A DNA stretch of 64,000 nt. Origin: Yinghuangia soli (GTDB lineage Bacteria; Actinomycetota; Actinomycetes; Streptomycetales; Streptomycetaceae). Under the pieces are notes generated by a model. The model was not told where the DNA came from and ran no database searches. It saw nothing but the letters and a program-made list of their open reading frames with translations. The stretch covers positions 280,103-344,102 of the forward strand of contig NZ_JAKFHA010000003.1 of the NCBI RefSeq assembly GCF_021502675.1, read 5' to 3'. Below are positions 24,392 to 33,505 of the stretch, piece by piece. Positions within the stretch are counted from its first letter, which is position 1; each line of letters opens with the position of its first letter. Both the position numbers and the translations under genes were made by a program.

Positions 24392-27256
24392 ATGGCAGGG
24401 CGTCTTGTCCGGTTCATGCGGTCGCGCGTCCACGGCCCTCGCACCTTGGCGGGGCAGATCTTCGTGCTCCAGGTCGTGGTCGTGGTCCTCCTTGTCGCGG
24501 CAGCGGTGACGGTGCTCCTGGTGCAGGCGCGTGACGACAGCGAGCGGGACGCGCGGCACCGCTCGCAGACCGCCGCCGAGACGTACGCCCACTCCCCCGG
24601 CCTGGTCGACGCCCTCGTCGGCCCCGACCCGACCGCGGTGCTCGAACCGTCGGCGCGGGCCGCGCAGCAGGCCTCGGGCGTCGACGCCCTCACGGTGCTC
24701 GATGCGGACGGGGTGCGGCTGACAGGACCGGACACGGCCCTGATCGGGATGCGCTACGAGGGCAACCTGGGGCCGTTTCTGGCCGCCGGGCAGTCGGTGA
24801 CCACGAAGTACCCCAGCAATCAGGGCGAACTGTTCGTCACGGTGGTGCCCGTCTACAGGCAGGCGGGCGAGCCGGTGGGCATTGTGGTCGCCGCGATCAC
24901 CGTGGAACGCGTCAACGACACCGTGGGGCGGCAGATCCCCTGGCTCGCCCTCGGCGCGGCCGCCGCGCTCACGCTGTCCGCGGGCGCCGCCGCGCTGGTG
25001 AGCCGGCGCCTGCGCCGGCAGACCCGCGGCCTCGGGCCGAGCGAAATCACCCGGATGTACGAGCACCACGACGCGGTCCTGCACGCGGCCCGTGAAGGCG
25101 TACTGATCCTGGACGCGGACCGCCGGGTGGTGCTCGCCAACGACGAGGCCCGGCGCCTCCTGGGCCTCCCCCCGGACACGGCCCCGGGCACCGCGACACG
25201 CACGGACACGGATGCGGACACGTCGGTGGGCGGGGCGGCGGCGCTGGGCCTGCCCGAAGGGCTGACCGGGCTGCTGGTGTCCGGGCGGGACGCCTCCGAC
25301 GAGGTCCACGCCGTCGGCGACCGCCTGCTGGCGGTCAACCAGCGGCCCACCGCCCCGTACGGGTCCGCCGGAAGTGTGGTCACCCTGCGCGACACCACCG
25401 AGCTGCGGGCCCTGGCGGGGCAGGCCCAGGCGGTCCGCGAGCGGCTGCGTCTGCTGTACGAGGCCGGGGTGCGGGTCGGCACCACCTTGGACGTGGCGCG
25501 TACGACCCAGGAGCTGGCGGAGCTGTGCGTGCCGCGGTTCGCCGACATCGTGACCGTCGACCTGGTCGAAGCGATGCTGGACGACGAACCCGGTACACCG
25601 AACGCCGCGGCGGGCCGGATGCGGCGGGTGACCTCGCACTGGACAGGCTGGGGCGCTGGGGTCCCGGCGCTGTACCCGACCGGGGAGGTCATCACGTTCG
25701 GCCCGGCCACACCGATGGCCGAGGCCCTGCGGGAAGGGCGCGGGGTGCTGCGGGCGGACCTGGGGACGGACAAGGCGTGGCAGGCACAGGCCCCCGACCG
25801 TACCGCGCGGCTGATCGACGCCGGGGTGCACTCGCTGGTCACCGTGCCGCTGCGGGCCCGCGGCCCGGTGCTGGGACTCGCGACCTTCTGGCGCGGCGCC
25901 GGGTCGCCCGCCTTCGACGGCGACGACGTGTCCTTCGCCGAGGAGGTCGCCGCGCGGGCAGCGGTCGCACTGGACAACGCCCGCCGCTACACCCGCGAAC
26001 ACACCACCGCAGTCACCCTGCAGCGCAGCCTGCTCCCCCAGACGCTCCCCGAACAGGACGCAGTCGACGCCGCGTTCCGCTACCTGCCCGCCCACGCCAC
26101 GACAGCGAGCACTGCGGCAAGCGAACCGCGCAGCCTCGCAGAGGCGACTGCGAGCGCAGGCGTAGGCGTGGGCGGCGACTGGTTCGACGTCATCGCGCTG
26201 CCGGGCACCCGGGTGGCACTGGTGGTCGGAGACGTGGTGGGGCACGGGTTGCACGCCGCGGCGACGATGGGACGGCTGCGGACCGCGGTACGCAACTTCT
26301 CCGCACTCGACCTGCCGCCGGACGAGGTGCTGGGGCACCTGGACGAACTCGTCGCCGGAATCGACCAGGACCGCGACGCCGACGGCGGCGCCGGCCCGGA
26401 AGAAGGGCGGATGACCGGCGCGACGTGCGCGTACGCGATCTACGATCCGGTCACCGGGCGGGTGGTCGCAGCCCGGGCCGGCCACCCGGGCCCTGCAGTC
26501 GTCGACGCCGAGGGGGCCGTGGACTTCCCGCCGGTGCCCGTCTCGCTGCCGTTGGGGTTGAACGAGGGACTGCCCATCGAGACAGCCGAGTTCGACCTGG
26601 CCGAGGGTTCGCGGCTGGTGCTGTTCACCGACGGTCTGATCGAGCGCCGCGACCGCGACCTGGACGCCGGACTGCACCTGCTGCGCGACGCGCTGACCGC
26701 CGCAGGCCCGACCGCGACACCGGAGCAGACCTGCGACGCGGTGATCGGGGCGCTGGCCGAAGAGCAGCCGAGCGACGACGTCGCGCTGCTGGTGGCGCGT
26801 ACGCACATCCTCGAGGAGTCCCAGGTGGCCGCGTGGGACGTACCGCCCGATCCGGAGGCGGTCGGCGCCGTACGCGCGGCGTGCGCCCGCCAGTTGGACG
26901 CCTGGGGTCTGGGGGAGATCGACTTCACCGCCGAGCTGATCCTCAGCGAACTGGTCACCAACGCGATCCGCTACGGCACCGCGCCGATCCGCGTCCGGCT
27001 GCTCCACGGACGCGCCTTGACATGCGAGGTCTCCGACGCGAGCAGCACCGCACCCCACCTGCGGCGCGCCGCCACCACCGACGAGGGCGGCCGCGGCCTG
27101 TTCCTCGTCGCCCGGTTCGCCACCCGCTGGGGCACGCGCTACACCGCCCGCGGCAAGGTCATCTGGGCCGAACTCCCCCTCCCCGGAGCCGGCAGCGCCC
27201 CGACCACGGACCTCGCGGACGCCCTGCTCGACCAATTCGACGACGCCGACTGGTGA
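24392..27256 (+). CDS. membrane-bound SpoIIE-type PP2C phosphatase with PAS, GAF and RsbW-like kinase domains
   Basis: A 954-residue sensor. TM helix 1 (IFVLQVVVVVLLVAAAVTVL) at ~23-43, an extracytoplasmic cache-like domain, TM helix 2 at ~193-214, PAS from ~230 (GVLILDADRRVVLANDEARR), GAF ~360-535, then the PP2C core ~545-805 with metal-site motifs GGDWFDVI, GDVVGHGLHAA, LFTDGLIERR and PSDDVALLVA. The end is an RsbW-like HATPase (ELILSELVTNAIRYG, DEGGRGLFLV). Such proteins dephosphorylate STAS antagonists and may rephosphorylate them. A spacer of ~20 extra residues precedes GGDWFDV compared with the paralogue at 35551. Possible targets are the STAS proteins in the window (inference). Confidence 0.9.
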   Translation: MAGRLVRFMRSRVHGPRTLAGQIFVLQVVVVVLLVAAAVTVLLVQARDDSERDARHRSQTAAETYAHSPGLVDALVGPDPTAVLEPSARAAQQASGVDALTVLDADGVRLTGPDTALIGMRYEGNLGPFLAAGQSVTTKYPSNQGELFVTVVPVYRQAGEPVGIVVAAITVERVNDTVGRQIPWLALGAAAALTLSAGAAALVSRRLRRQTRGLGPSEITRMYEHHDAVLHAAREGVLILDADRRVVLANDEARRLLGLPPDTAPGTATRTDTDADTSVGGAAALGLPEGLTGLLVSGRDASDEVHAVGDRLLAVNQRPTAPYGSAGSVVTLRDTTELRALAGQAQAVRERLRLLYEAGVRVGTTLDVARTTQELAELCVPRFADIVTVDLVEAMLDDEPGTPNAAAGRMRRVTSHWTGWGAGVPALYPTGEVITFGPATPMAEALREGRGVLRADLGTDKAWQAQAPDRTARLIDAGVHSLVTVPLRARGPVLGLATFWRGAGSPAFDGDDVSFAEEVAARAAVALDNARRYTREHTTAVTLQRSLLPQTLPEQDAVDAAFRYLPAHATTASTAASEPRSLAEATASAGVGVGGDWFDVIALPGTRVALVVGDVVGHGLHAAATMGRLRTAVRNFSALDLPPDEVLGHLDELVAGIDQDRDADGGAGPEEGRMTGATCAYAIYDPVTGRVVAARAGHPGPAVVDAEGAVDFPPVPVSLPLGLNEGLPIETAEFDLAEGSRLVLFTDGLIERRDRDLDAGLHLLRDALTAAGPTATPEQTCDAVIGALAEEQPSDDVALLVARTHILEESQVAAWDVPPDPEAVGAVRAACARQLDAWGLGEIDFTAELILSELVTNAIRYGTAPIRVRLLHGRALTCEVSDASSTAPHLRRAATTDEGGRGLFLVARFATRWGTRYTARGKVIWAELPLPGAGSAPTTDLADALLDQFDDADW

Positions 27257-27379
27257 CCTCGGCGGTCCAGGAACCAGGAACCAGGAACCACGCCGACCTG
27301 CAGCGCCAGCCCGGCCGCCAAGGCGGGGATTGCGCAGGACGCCTCGTCCGCACCACCCCCTGACAGCGGTCCGTCCGTT

Positions 27380-27545
27380 TCAGAACGCGAACTCGTCGAT
27401 CCCCAGGATCTTGGCTGGGGTCGTTGGAGGGTCCGGCAGCCCCCGCACCTCACCCAGGATCACGTCGCAGCACGCCCGCAGCGGCAGGCACTCGGCCAGC
27501 AGGATCCGGTACGGCCGCCGACAGCGCCCTCGGCCTTTGTCGGAG
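27380..27545 (-). pseudogene. ISL3-like transposase fragment
   Basis: A minus-strand stretch reads RRPYRILLAECLPLRACCDV, ILGEVRGLPDPPTTPAKILG, IDEFAF and then TGA. The (V/I)LGxD(E/D)FA(F/L) signature with preceding small domain resembles the start of the catalytic region of ISL3-family transposases. Neither end of an element nor the rest of the transposase is present. It sits in the 346-base gap between the phosphatase and DUF4132 genes, which otherwise has only a GGAACCA triplet repeat near 27272-27290. Confidence 0.45.
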
Positions 27546-27602
27546 AGCGTCGCTATCGTGCGCGTACTTGATCATGGATATTCGGCAAAGGGGCGGCGGC
27601 AC

Positions 27603-30600
27603 GTGGACAGTTCGGCAGGTCGGCACACCGCGGGAACCACGACTCGACACGCCGGGCACCCCGACGAGAACGCTTTCGCCTTCCCCGCCGCGTGGCTCGC
27701 GGTGCTGCACCCGCGCCGGGGCGGTGCTGCGGCACCCGTCCCCGACGTCGACACCGAGGCGCACGCCGTCGTCGCAGGCTGGGCGGCCCCGGAAGCCGCC
27801 CGCGCCGCCGCCACCCTCGCGCACGAACGCACCGACCCCGCCATGGCGGCCGCCGCAGCGCGATACCGGGACGGCGCCGCCGACCCCCTGGGCGCCGCTG
27901 TCTGGACACTCCTGGCCGGTCCGTACAGCGGCGAACTCGCCTCGTACGCCGACAGTTGGGTTGCCGCCCACGGGCTGGTGTTCGCCGCCGAGGCGATGAT
28001 GGCCCGCGTGTCGATCAGCGTCGGCTGGGACTACAACAGCCGAACGACATGGCTGGCTCCTGAACGGCGGCCCTTCGCCGAGCGTCTCGGCGTCGTTTCG
28101 CACCATGACCTTGGACTCCGGACGGTGGCCGCCCGCGTCCGCGCGCTGCTCAGCCAAGCCGACGACGCCACGCACCAGGCGGCGGTCACGGCACTGGCCG
28201 GGCTGCGTCACGACCCGGCGCGCCGCATCATGGCGAGCTACCTACTGCCGACGGAGACTGCCTGGACGGACGAGTGCCTCGCGGAGCCGGACGCGCCTGC
28301 CCACGAGGATGCGTTCCTGAGGCCTCTGCTCCTGGCTGCGCTGGGCACCGACGCCCACCTCGCCGCGGTCTCGTCCTTCGGCGTCCCGTACGACGCCGAC
28401 CGCAGGTTGGCGCTCATGGCGACGCTCGCAGACGGTGTCGGGCCCGCGTTCGCCCGCCTCGCGATCGCGGACTGGGCCGCACACCGGTGGGATGACCCCA
28501 AGTACCAGGACACGTTGTTCGACGTGCTGGGCCGCCTGCCGACCGACGAGGCCTTCGCCGCCCTCGTCGACGAGATGGGCAACCGGTACGCCCGGCCGCA
28601 TCTCGCCGCGGCCATGGACCGCTACCCTCGGCGTGCCCTGCGGCACCTCGCCCGCGCGTCGCGCACGCCCGGTCCCGGCGGCCCGGCCGCCTTGGCGATG
28701 CTCACCCGGCACATACGCCGCCACCCCGCAGTCGCCGCCGAGGTCCTGCCAGTCCTGGACGCCGACGAGGCGGCCGTCGTGGCCCCGCTGCCGGCGGCGA
28801 CCCGGCGCATCCCCGAGGCGTCGTCAGCAGACCTGCCCGACGTGCTCGCCTCCGCGCCCTGGACCCGGCCGCGGCCCTCCTCCCTCCCCGCCCCCGTAGC
28901 CCTGCCGACCGATCCGGGGACCTGGATGGCGTGGCTGCCCGGCGAGCAGGACGCGTTCGCGCAGACACCGTCCTGGCACGCGCGCCGGACGCTGTATTTC
29001 AAAGACCTGGTGGCCGCGTACCGAGCCGGGCACCTCTACGGCGGTGACATCTGGACAGCGTTCCTGCGCGGCCCCGCCGCCGAATACGCCGACGCGGTCG
29101 CCGCCTGGCGGCCCGTGGGCAGCGAGTGGGACGTCGAGAACGCCGCCCGCGTCCTCGCCGCCGTCTACGGCACGGACGCCGCGGGCCCGCTGACCCACCT
29201 CGCGCGCACCAGCCCCCTCGTCCACGGCCCCGCGCTCATGCCGTTCCTGAGCCTGGAGATCGCGCAGCTCATGGCCGACTGGCTGATGCGGCTCAAATCG
29301 GTTCGCCCGCTCGCGCGAGCGTGGTTCACCCGCCACCCGGACGCCGCCGCACGGCTCCTGATCCCCGTCGCCGTCGGCGCCCCCGGCAAGGACCGCGAAG
29401 CCGCCGGACACGCGCTCCTGTTCGTGGCCTCGGTGACCTCCGAAGTGTCGGCAGCCGACACACCAGGCCCGGCGGGCGCGGCCCGGGTCCGCGCGATTGC
29501 GGACGAGTTCGGGGCGGCGGCCCGCGCCGCGGTCGACGCGCTCCTCGACGCCGACCCCCTGGTCCGCGCCCTCCCCGCCAAGATCCCGGTAACCCCGGCC
29601 TGGGCCGATCCGGCCGCACTCCCGCAGCCGGTCCTGCGTAGCGGCGCGGCGCTTTCGGACCACGCGACCGGCACCCTGGTCACGATGCTCGCCCTCTCGG
29701 CCCCCGGCGCCCCGTACGCCGGGCTCGGCCCGGTACGCGACGCCTGCACCCCGGAGAGCCTCGCCGAGTTCGGTTGGGAGCTGCTCGAGGAATGGCGCTG
29801 CGCGGGCATGCCCGCCACCGGCAGCTGGGCCCTGCACGCACTGGCCTGGCTCGGCGACGACGGGACCGCGCTGCGCCTCGCCCCGCTGGTCCGCGCCTGG
29901 CCCGGCGAGAACGCGCACAAGTGGGCGGTCGACGGCCTCGACGTGCTGGCCGGGATCGGCACGGACCAGGCCCTCACCCTGCTCCTCGGCATCGCGCAGC
30001 GCGCCCGGTTCAAGGCGGTCAAGGCGCACGCCCGGGAGAAGACCGCCGAGGTGGCCGCGCGCCTGGGACTGACCAGCGGGCAACTCGCCGACCGCCTCGC
30101 CCCCACCTTCGGCCTCGACGCCGACGCCCGCACGGTCGCCGCCTACGGACCGCGGGCGTTCACGATCGGCTTCGACGACGAACTGCGGCCCTACGTGCTG
30201 GGCCCCGACGGACGCCGCCGTGCGTCGCTGCCCGCGCCCGGTGCCGGCGACGACGCCGAGGCGGCCGCGGAGAGCCGCGCCAGGTTCACGGCGTTGAAGA
30301 AGGACGTGCGCACGCTGGCCGCTGACACTGCGCGGCGGTTCGAGGAGGCGATGGTGGAGCGCCGCACATGGGATGCGGCGGAGTTCCGCTCCTACCTGGT
30401 GGAACACCCGCTCGTGGGCCGCGTGGTGCGGCGGCTGGTGTGGACCGCGGATGCCGGCGCGGGCGGGGTGGCGTTCCGGGTGACCGGGGATGGAACGTAT
30501 GTCGACGCGGAGGGCCGGACTGTCGCCGTGGGCGACGGGGCGACGGTGACGCTGCCGCACCCGCTGCTCCTGGGTACCTCCGTGCCTGTGTGGGCGGCGG

Positions 30601-31025
30601 TGTTCGCGGAGCAGGGGATCGTGCAGCCGTTCGCGCAACTCGACCGGCCGGTGTACGCCCTCGAGTCCCAGGAAGCCGCGAGCCACCGGCTCGCCCGCTT
30701 CGAGGGTGCTGCCGTGCCGACCGGCACCGTGCTCGGCCTGGTCGGGCGCGGCTGGAACCGCGGCCCCGCGCTGGACAACGGTGTGGAGCGGTGGATCTCG
30801 CGGCGCGTCGGGGAAAACCGGCACGTGGTCATCGCCCTGGAAGAGGGCATCTCGATCGGCGTGCCGGACACCGACCCGGTCCAGCCCCTGGGCGAAGTCT
30901 GGCTCGCCGAACGCCCCGGCGACTACATGCCCTTGGACGCGCACGAGCTCACGTTCGGCGGGCTGGACCCGGTACTTGCCAGCGAGGTCCTCGGGGATCT
31001 GACCGACCTCGTCGCGGTGCGGTGA
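27603..31025 (+). CDS. DUF4132 domain protein (giant)
   Basis: A 1,140-residue soluble protein. The C-terminal ~240 residues carry the DUF4132 pattern: LAADTARRFEEAMVERRTWD, FRSYLVEHPLVGRVVRRLVW, VFRVTGDGTYVD-type strand, LPHPLLLG, and IVQPFAQLDRPVYAL. The long N-terminal part is a run of alpha-helical pairs resembling HEAT repeats (for example LMATLADGVGPAFARLAIAD). DUF4132 proteins are often found with WGR/MolR-type proteins; their role is not established. GTG 27603 is preferred over earlier open frame because AAGGGG lies upstream and family-like sequence begins there. It is monocistronic as far as seen. Confidence 0.8.
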   Translation: MDSSAGRHTAGTTTRHAGHPDENAFAFPAAWLAVLHPRRGGAAAPVPDVDTEAHAVVAGWAAPEAARAAATLAHERTDPAMAAAAARYRDGAADPLGAAVWTLLAGPYSGELASYADSWVAAHGLVFAAEAMMARVSISVGWDYNSRTTWLAPERRPFAERLGVVSHHDLGLRTVAARVRALLSQADDATHQAAVTALAGLRHDPARRIMASYLLPTETAWTDECLAEPDAPAHEDAFLRPLLLAALGTDAHLAAVSSFGVPYDADRRLALMATLADGVGPAFARLAIADWAAHRWDDPKYQDTLFDVLGRLPTDEAFAALVDEMGNRYARPHLAAAMDRYPRRALRHLARASRTPGPGGPAALAMLTRHIRRHPAVAAEVLPVLDADEAAVVAPLPAATRRIPEASSADLPDVLASAPWTRPRPSSLPAPVALPTDPGTWMAWLPGEQDAFAQTPSWHARRTLYFKDLVAAYRAGHLYGGDIWTAFLRGPAAEYADAVAAWRPVGSEWDVENAARVLAAVYGTDAAGPLTHLARTSPLVHGPALMPFLSLEIAQLMADWLMRLKSVRPLARAWFTRHPDAAARLLIPVAVGAPGKDREAAGHALLFVASVTSEVSAADTPGPAGAARVRAIADEFGAAARAAVDALLDADPLVRALPAKIPVTPAWADPAALPQPVLRSGAALSDHATGTLVTMLALSAPGAPYAGLGPVRDACTPESLAEFGWELLEEWRCAGMPATGSWALHALAWLGDDGTALRLAPLVRAWPGENAHKWAVDGLDVLAGIGTDQALTLLLGIAQRARFKAVKAHAREKTAEVAARLGLTSGQLADRLAPTFGLDADARTVAAYGPRAFTIGFDDELRPYVLGPDGRRRASLPAPGAGDDAEAAAESRARFTALKKDVRTLAADTARRFEEAMVERRTWDAAEFRSYLVEHPLVGRVVRRLVWTADAGAGGVAFRVTGDGTYVDAEGRTVAVGDGATVTLPHPLLLGTSVPVWAAVFAEQGIVQPFAQLDRPVYALESQEAASHRLARFEGAAVPTGTVLGLVGRGWNRGPALDNGVERWISRRVGENRHVVIALEEGISIGVPDTDPVQPLGEVWLAERPGDYMPLDAHELTFGGLDPVLASEVLGDLTDLVAVR

Positions 31026-31320
31026 CGGGGCAGACTGCGGCGCCCTCGGGGACCTGGCTCGGGATAGACGAGCGCGGGGGCGGTGTCCGGTTCGGAGCCG
31101 GGATCGCAGCGGCTGCGGGCACGGGGCGTTCCGGGGCCGTGAAGGGGGCGGGAAGATCCGGACGGAGGTGCCGATACCCCGGTGAGCGTCGGAGCCGATG
31201 TCTTTCGGAATTCTGACGTTTGCTGCCTCAGGGCGGCCTGGCCTCCCGTCCGCGCTGCCGAGCGCCGATGCTGGGACCGAACGCCGGCCCTCGCATGCCG
31301 GGTCGTCCATGGAGGTCTTG

Positions 31321-31908
31321 ATGCGTCGTCTTCTGCTGTTCCTGCGCAAGCCGGTCGTCCTGGGGGTGGCGGCTGTGCTCGCTGTCGCCTTGGCGTTCGG
31401 GCTGTACTGGTTCCAGCCGTGGAAGCTGTGGGTCGACGAGACCGTCAACGAGGCGCGGCCCGGCCAGATAGCCGTGCCCGCGGCGCAGGAAGGTTCATCG
31501 AGCGCGCCGGCCCCTGCGGCTACGGGCTCGCCTGGTCCCGCGGCGGCCGCCGGGCCGGTCATATTGGCGACCGGCCGCTTCATCAGCCACGAGCACAGCA
31601 CCAAGGGCACTGTCGAGGTCCTGCAACTGGCGGACGGCACAAGGGTGCTGCGCCTGGAGGACCTCGACACGAGCAACGGCCCCGACCTCCACGTGTGGAT
31701 CACCGATGCGCCGGTCAAGGAGGGCAGTTCCGGGTGGCGTGTGTTCGACGACGGCGCCCATAAGGACCTCGGTCAGTTGAAGGGCAACAAGGGCGACCAG
31801 AACTACACGCTGCCCGCGGACGTCGACCTCGGCCGCCTGACCAGCGTCACCATCTGGTGCGACCGCTTCGACGTCTCCTTCGGTGCCGCACAGCTCAGTT
31901 CTGTCTGA
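31321..31908 (+). CDS. membrane-anchored DM13-domain protein
   Basis: A 195-residue protein: one N-terminal helix (VVLGVAAVLAVALAFGLYWF), an alanine/proline-rich linker (SSSAPAPAATGSPGPAAA), then a DM13 domain with GRFISHEHSTKGTVEVLQLA, LRLEDLDTSNGPDLHVWITD, GDQNYTLPADVDL and VTIWCDRFDVSFGAAQL. DM13 domains are thought to act in extracytoplasmic redox or electron transfer through a conserved cysteine, visible here in IWCDRF. ATG 31321 has GGAGG 4-5 bases upstream. Confidence 0.82.
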   Translation: MRRLLLFLRKPVVLGVAAVLAVALAFGLYWFQPWKLWVDETVNEARPGQIAVPAAQEGSSSAPAPAATGSPGPAAAAGPVILATGRFISHEHSTKGTVEVLQLADGTRVLRLEDLDTSNGPDLHVWITDAPVKEGSSGWRVFDDGAHKDLGQLKGNKGDQNYTLPADVDLGRLTSVTIWCDRFDVSFGAAQLSSV

Positions 31909-32011
31909 CGGGGCGCGGAGCCGGCGGTCGGGTAATCCGTTCGAGGGACCGCGGGTGATCTCTTGTGTCCCGGCGCCCCGGCCGGGGTCGCGCACGCCAC
32001 GATGGGGCGTC

Positions 32012-33505
32012 ATGGCAGATGCACACTGGCTGTTCGGCGATCAGCTCGGCCCGCACTTCCTCACCGCGGATGCCGGTGGTCCGCGGCCCGATGCCCCGGT
32101 CGTGATGATCGAGGCCCGTTCCGTCTTCCGTCGGCGGCGCTTCCACCGCGCGAAGGCCCACCTGATCCTGTCGGCGATGCGGCGGCGCGCGGCGGAGCTG
32201 GGCGACCGCGTGCGCTACGTCCGGGCCGAGACGTACCGGGACGGGCTGCAGGAGGCTCTGGGTACGGCGCGGGTCACGGTGCACCACCCGACGTCGCACG
32301 CCGCGTTGCGCCTCGTGCGGTCCCTCGACAACGTCACTGTGCTGCCGGCCAGGGGGTTCCTGGTGCCGCACGATGCCTTTCGTTCGTGGGCAGGCGACCG
32401 GGCGCGCCGCCAGTTGCGGCAGGAGGAGTTCTACCGCTGGGTCCGCCGCGAGCACGAGCTGTTGATGGAGGGCGCCGAGCCCGTCGGCGGGCGCTGGAAC
32501 TTCGACCATGACAACAGGGCCTCGCCGCCGCGCGGCGCGAGCTCGCTGGGCGTGCCGTCCCCGTACCGGCCGCACGAGGACTCGGTCGACGATGAGGTAC
32601 GCCACGACCTGGACGCTTGGGAGCGGGCCGGCGAGGTCTCGTTCGTGGGCCGCGACGGGCCCCGGCTGTTTCCCGCATCTCGACGGGAAGCGGTGGCGGC
32701 GCTGGAGCGGTTCGTCGCCCACCGGCTTTCGGCCTTCGGCACGTACGAGGATGCCGTGCTGTCCGCCGACCCTGTCATGAGCCACAGCCTCCTGTCGGCA
32801 CCGCTCAACCTGGGGCTGCTGGACCCGGCCGAGTGCGTCGCCGCGGCCGAGGCGGCGTGGCGCGCCGGTGCGGCTCCGCTCAACAGCGTCGAGGGCTTCG
32901 TGCGCCAGGTCGCGGGCTGGCGCGAGTACGTATGGCAGCTGTACTGGCATTTCGGCGTCGACTACCGGACGAACAATGCGCTCGGGCACACCGCCCCGCT
33001 GCCGCAGTGGTTCCTCGACGCGGACGCCGATGCTGTGGAGGCGAACTGCCTGGCCACAACGCTCGCCCAGGTCCGCGACACGGGATGGACCCACCACATC
33101 CCGCGCCTGATGATCCTCGGCAGCCATGCGCTGCAACGGGGCTGGGACCCGGCTGCAGTGACCGACTGGTTCCACCGGCTGTTCGTGGACGGCTACGACT
33201 GGGTGATGGTCCCCAACGTCGTCGGCATGTCCCAGTACGCCGACGGCGGACGCATGACCACGAAGCCCTATACGTCCGGCGGCGCCTACCTGCACCGCAT
33301 GAGCGACCTGTGCGGGTCGTGCGCGTTCCGCCCGACCGAACGCGTCGGCGCTCGCGCGTGCCCCTTCACCGGCGGGTACTGGGCGTTCCTGCACCGGCAC
33401 CGCGACCGGCTGGCGCACAACCCGCGCATGACCCGCGCGGTCGCGGGCCTCGACCGGCTGTCCGACCTGGAGGAGGTACTGGAGCAATGGCAGATCAAGG
33501 GCTGA
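32012..33505 (+). CDS. FeS-type cryptochrome/photolyase-related protein
   Basis: A 497-residue member of the deoxyribodipyrimidine photolyase-related (FeS-BCP) group, whose studied members repair (6-4) photoproducts with FAD and a 4Fe-4S cluster. Visible are the N-terminal WLFGDQLGPHF, ARSVFRRRRFHRAKAHLILS, FVRQVAGWREYVWQLYWHFG, WTHHIPRLMILGSHALQRGW, YDWVMVPNVVGMSQYADGG, and cysteines for the cluster in VEANCLA, DLCGSCAF and ARACPF. ATG 32012 is the family start. Its last 19 bases overlap the FAD oxidoreductase gene, so the two are translationally coupled. Confidence 0.9.
   Translation: MADAHWLFGDQLGPHFLTADAGGPRPDAPVVMIEARSVFRRRRFHRAKAHLILSAMRRRAAELGDRVRYVRAETYRDGLQEALGTARVTVHHPTSHAALRLVRSLDNVTVLPARGFLVPHDAFRSWAGDRARRQLRQEEFYRWVRREHELLMEGAEPVGGRWNFDHDNRASPPRGASSLGVPSPYRPHEDSVDDEVRHDLDAWERAGEVSFVGRDGPRLFPASRREAVAALERFVAHRLSAFGTYEDAVLSADPVMSHSLLSAPLNLGLLDPAECVAAAEAAWRAGAAPLNSVEGFVRQVAGWREYVWQLYWHFGVDYRTNNALGHTAPLPQWFLDADADAVEANCLATTLAQVRDTGWTHHIPRLMILGSHALQRGWDPAAVTDWFHRLFVDGYDWVMVPNVVGMSQYADGGRMTTKPYTSGGAYLHRMSDLCGSCAFRPTERVGARACPFTGGYWAFLHRHRDRLAHNPRMTRAVAGLDRLSDLEEVLEQWQIKG

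Noticed and set aside
24317-27235. A 972-codon open frame antisense to the first phosphatase
   Set aside because: Its product is Gly/Arg/Val/His-rich with no domain, while the plus strand encodes a full multidomain phosphatase. It is a GC-driven shadow, as are the long antisense frames over 28824-31718, 31895-33487 and 33286-35481.
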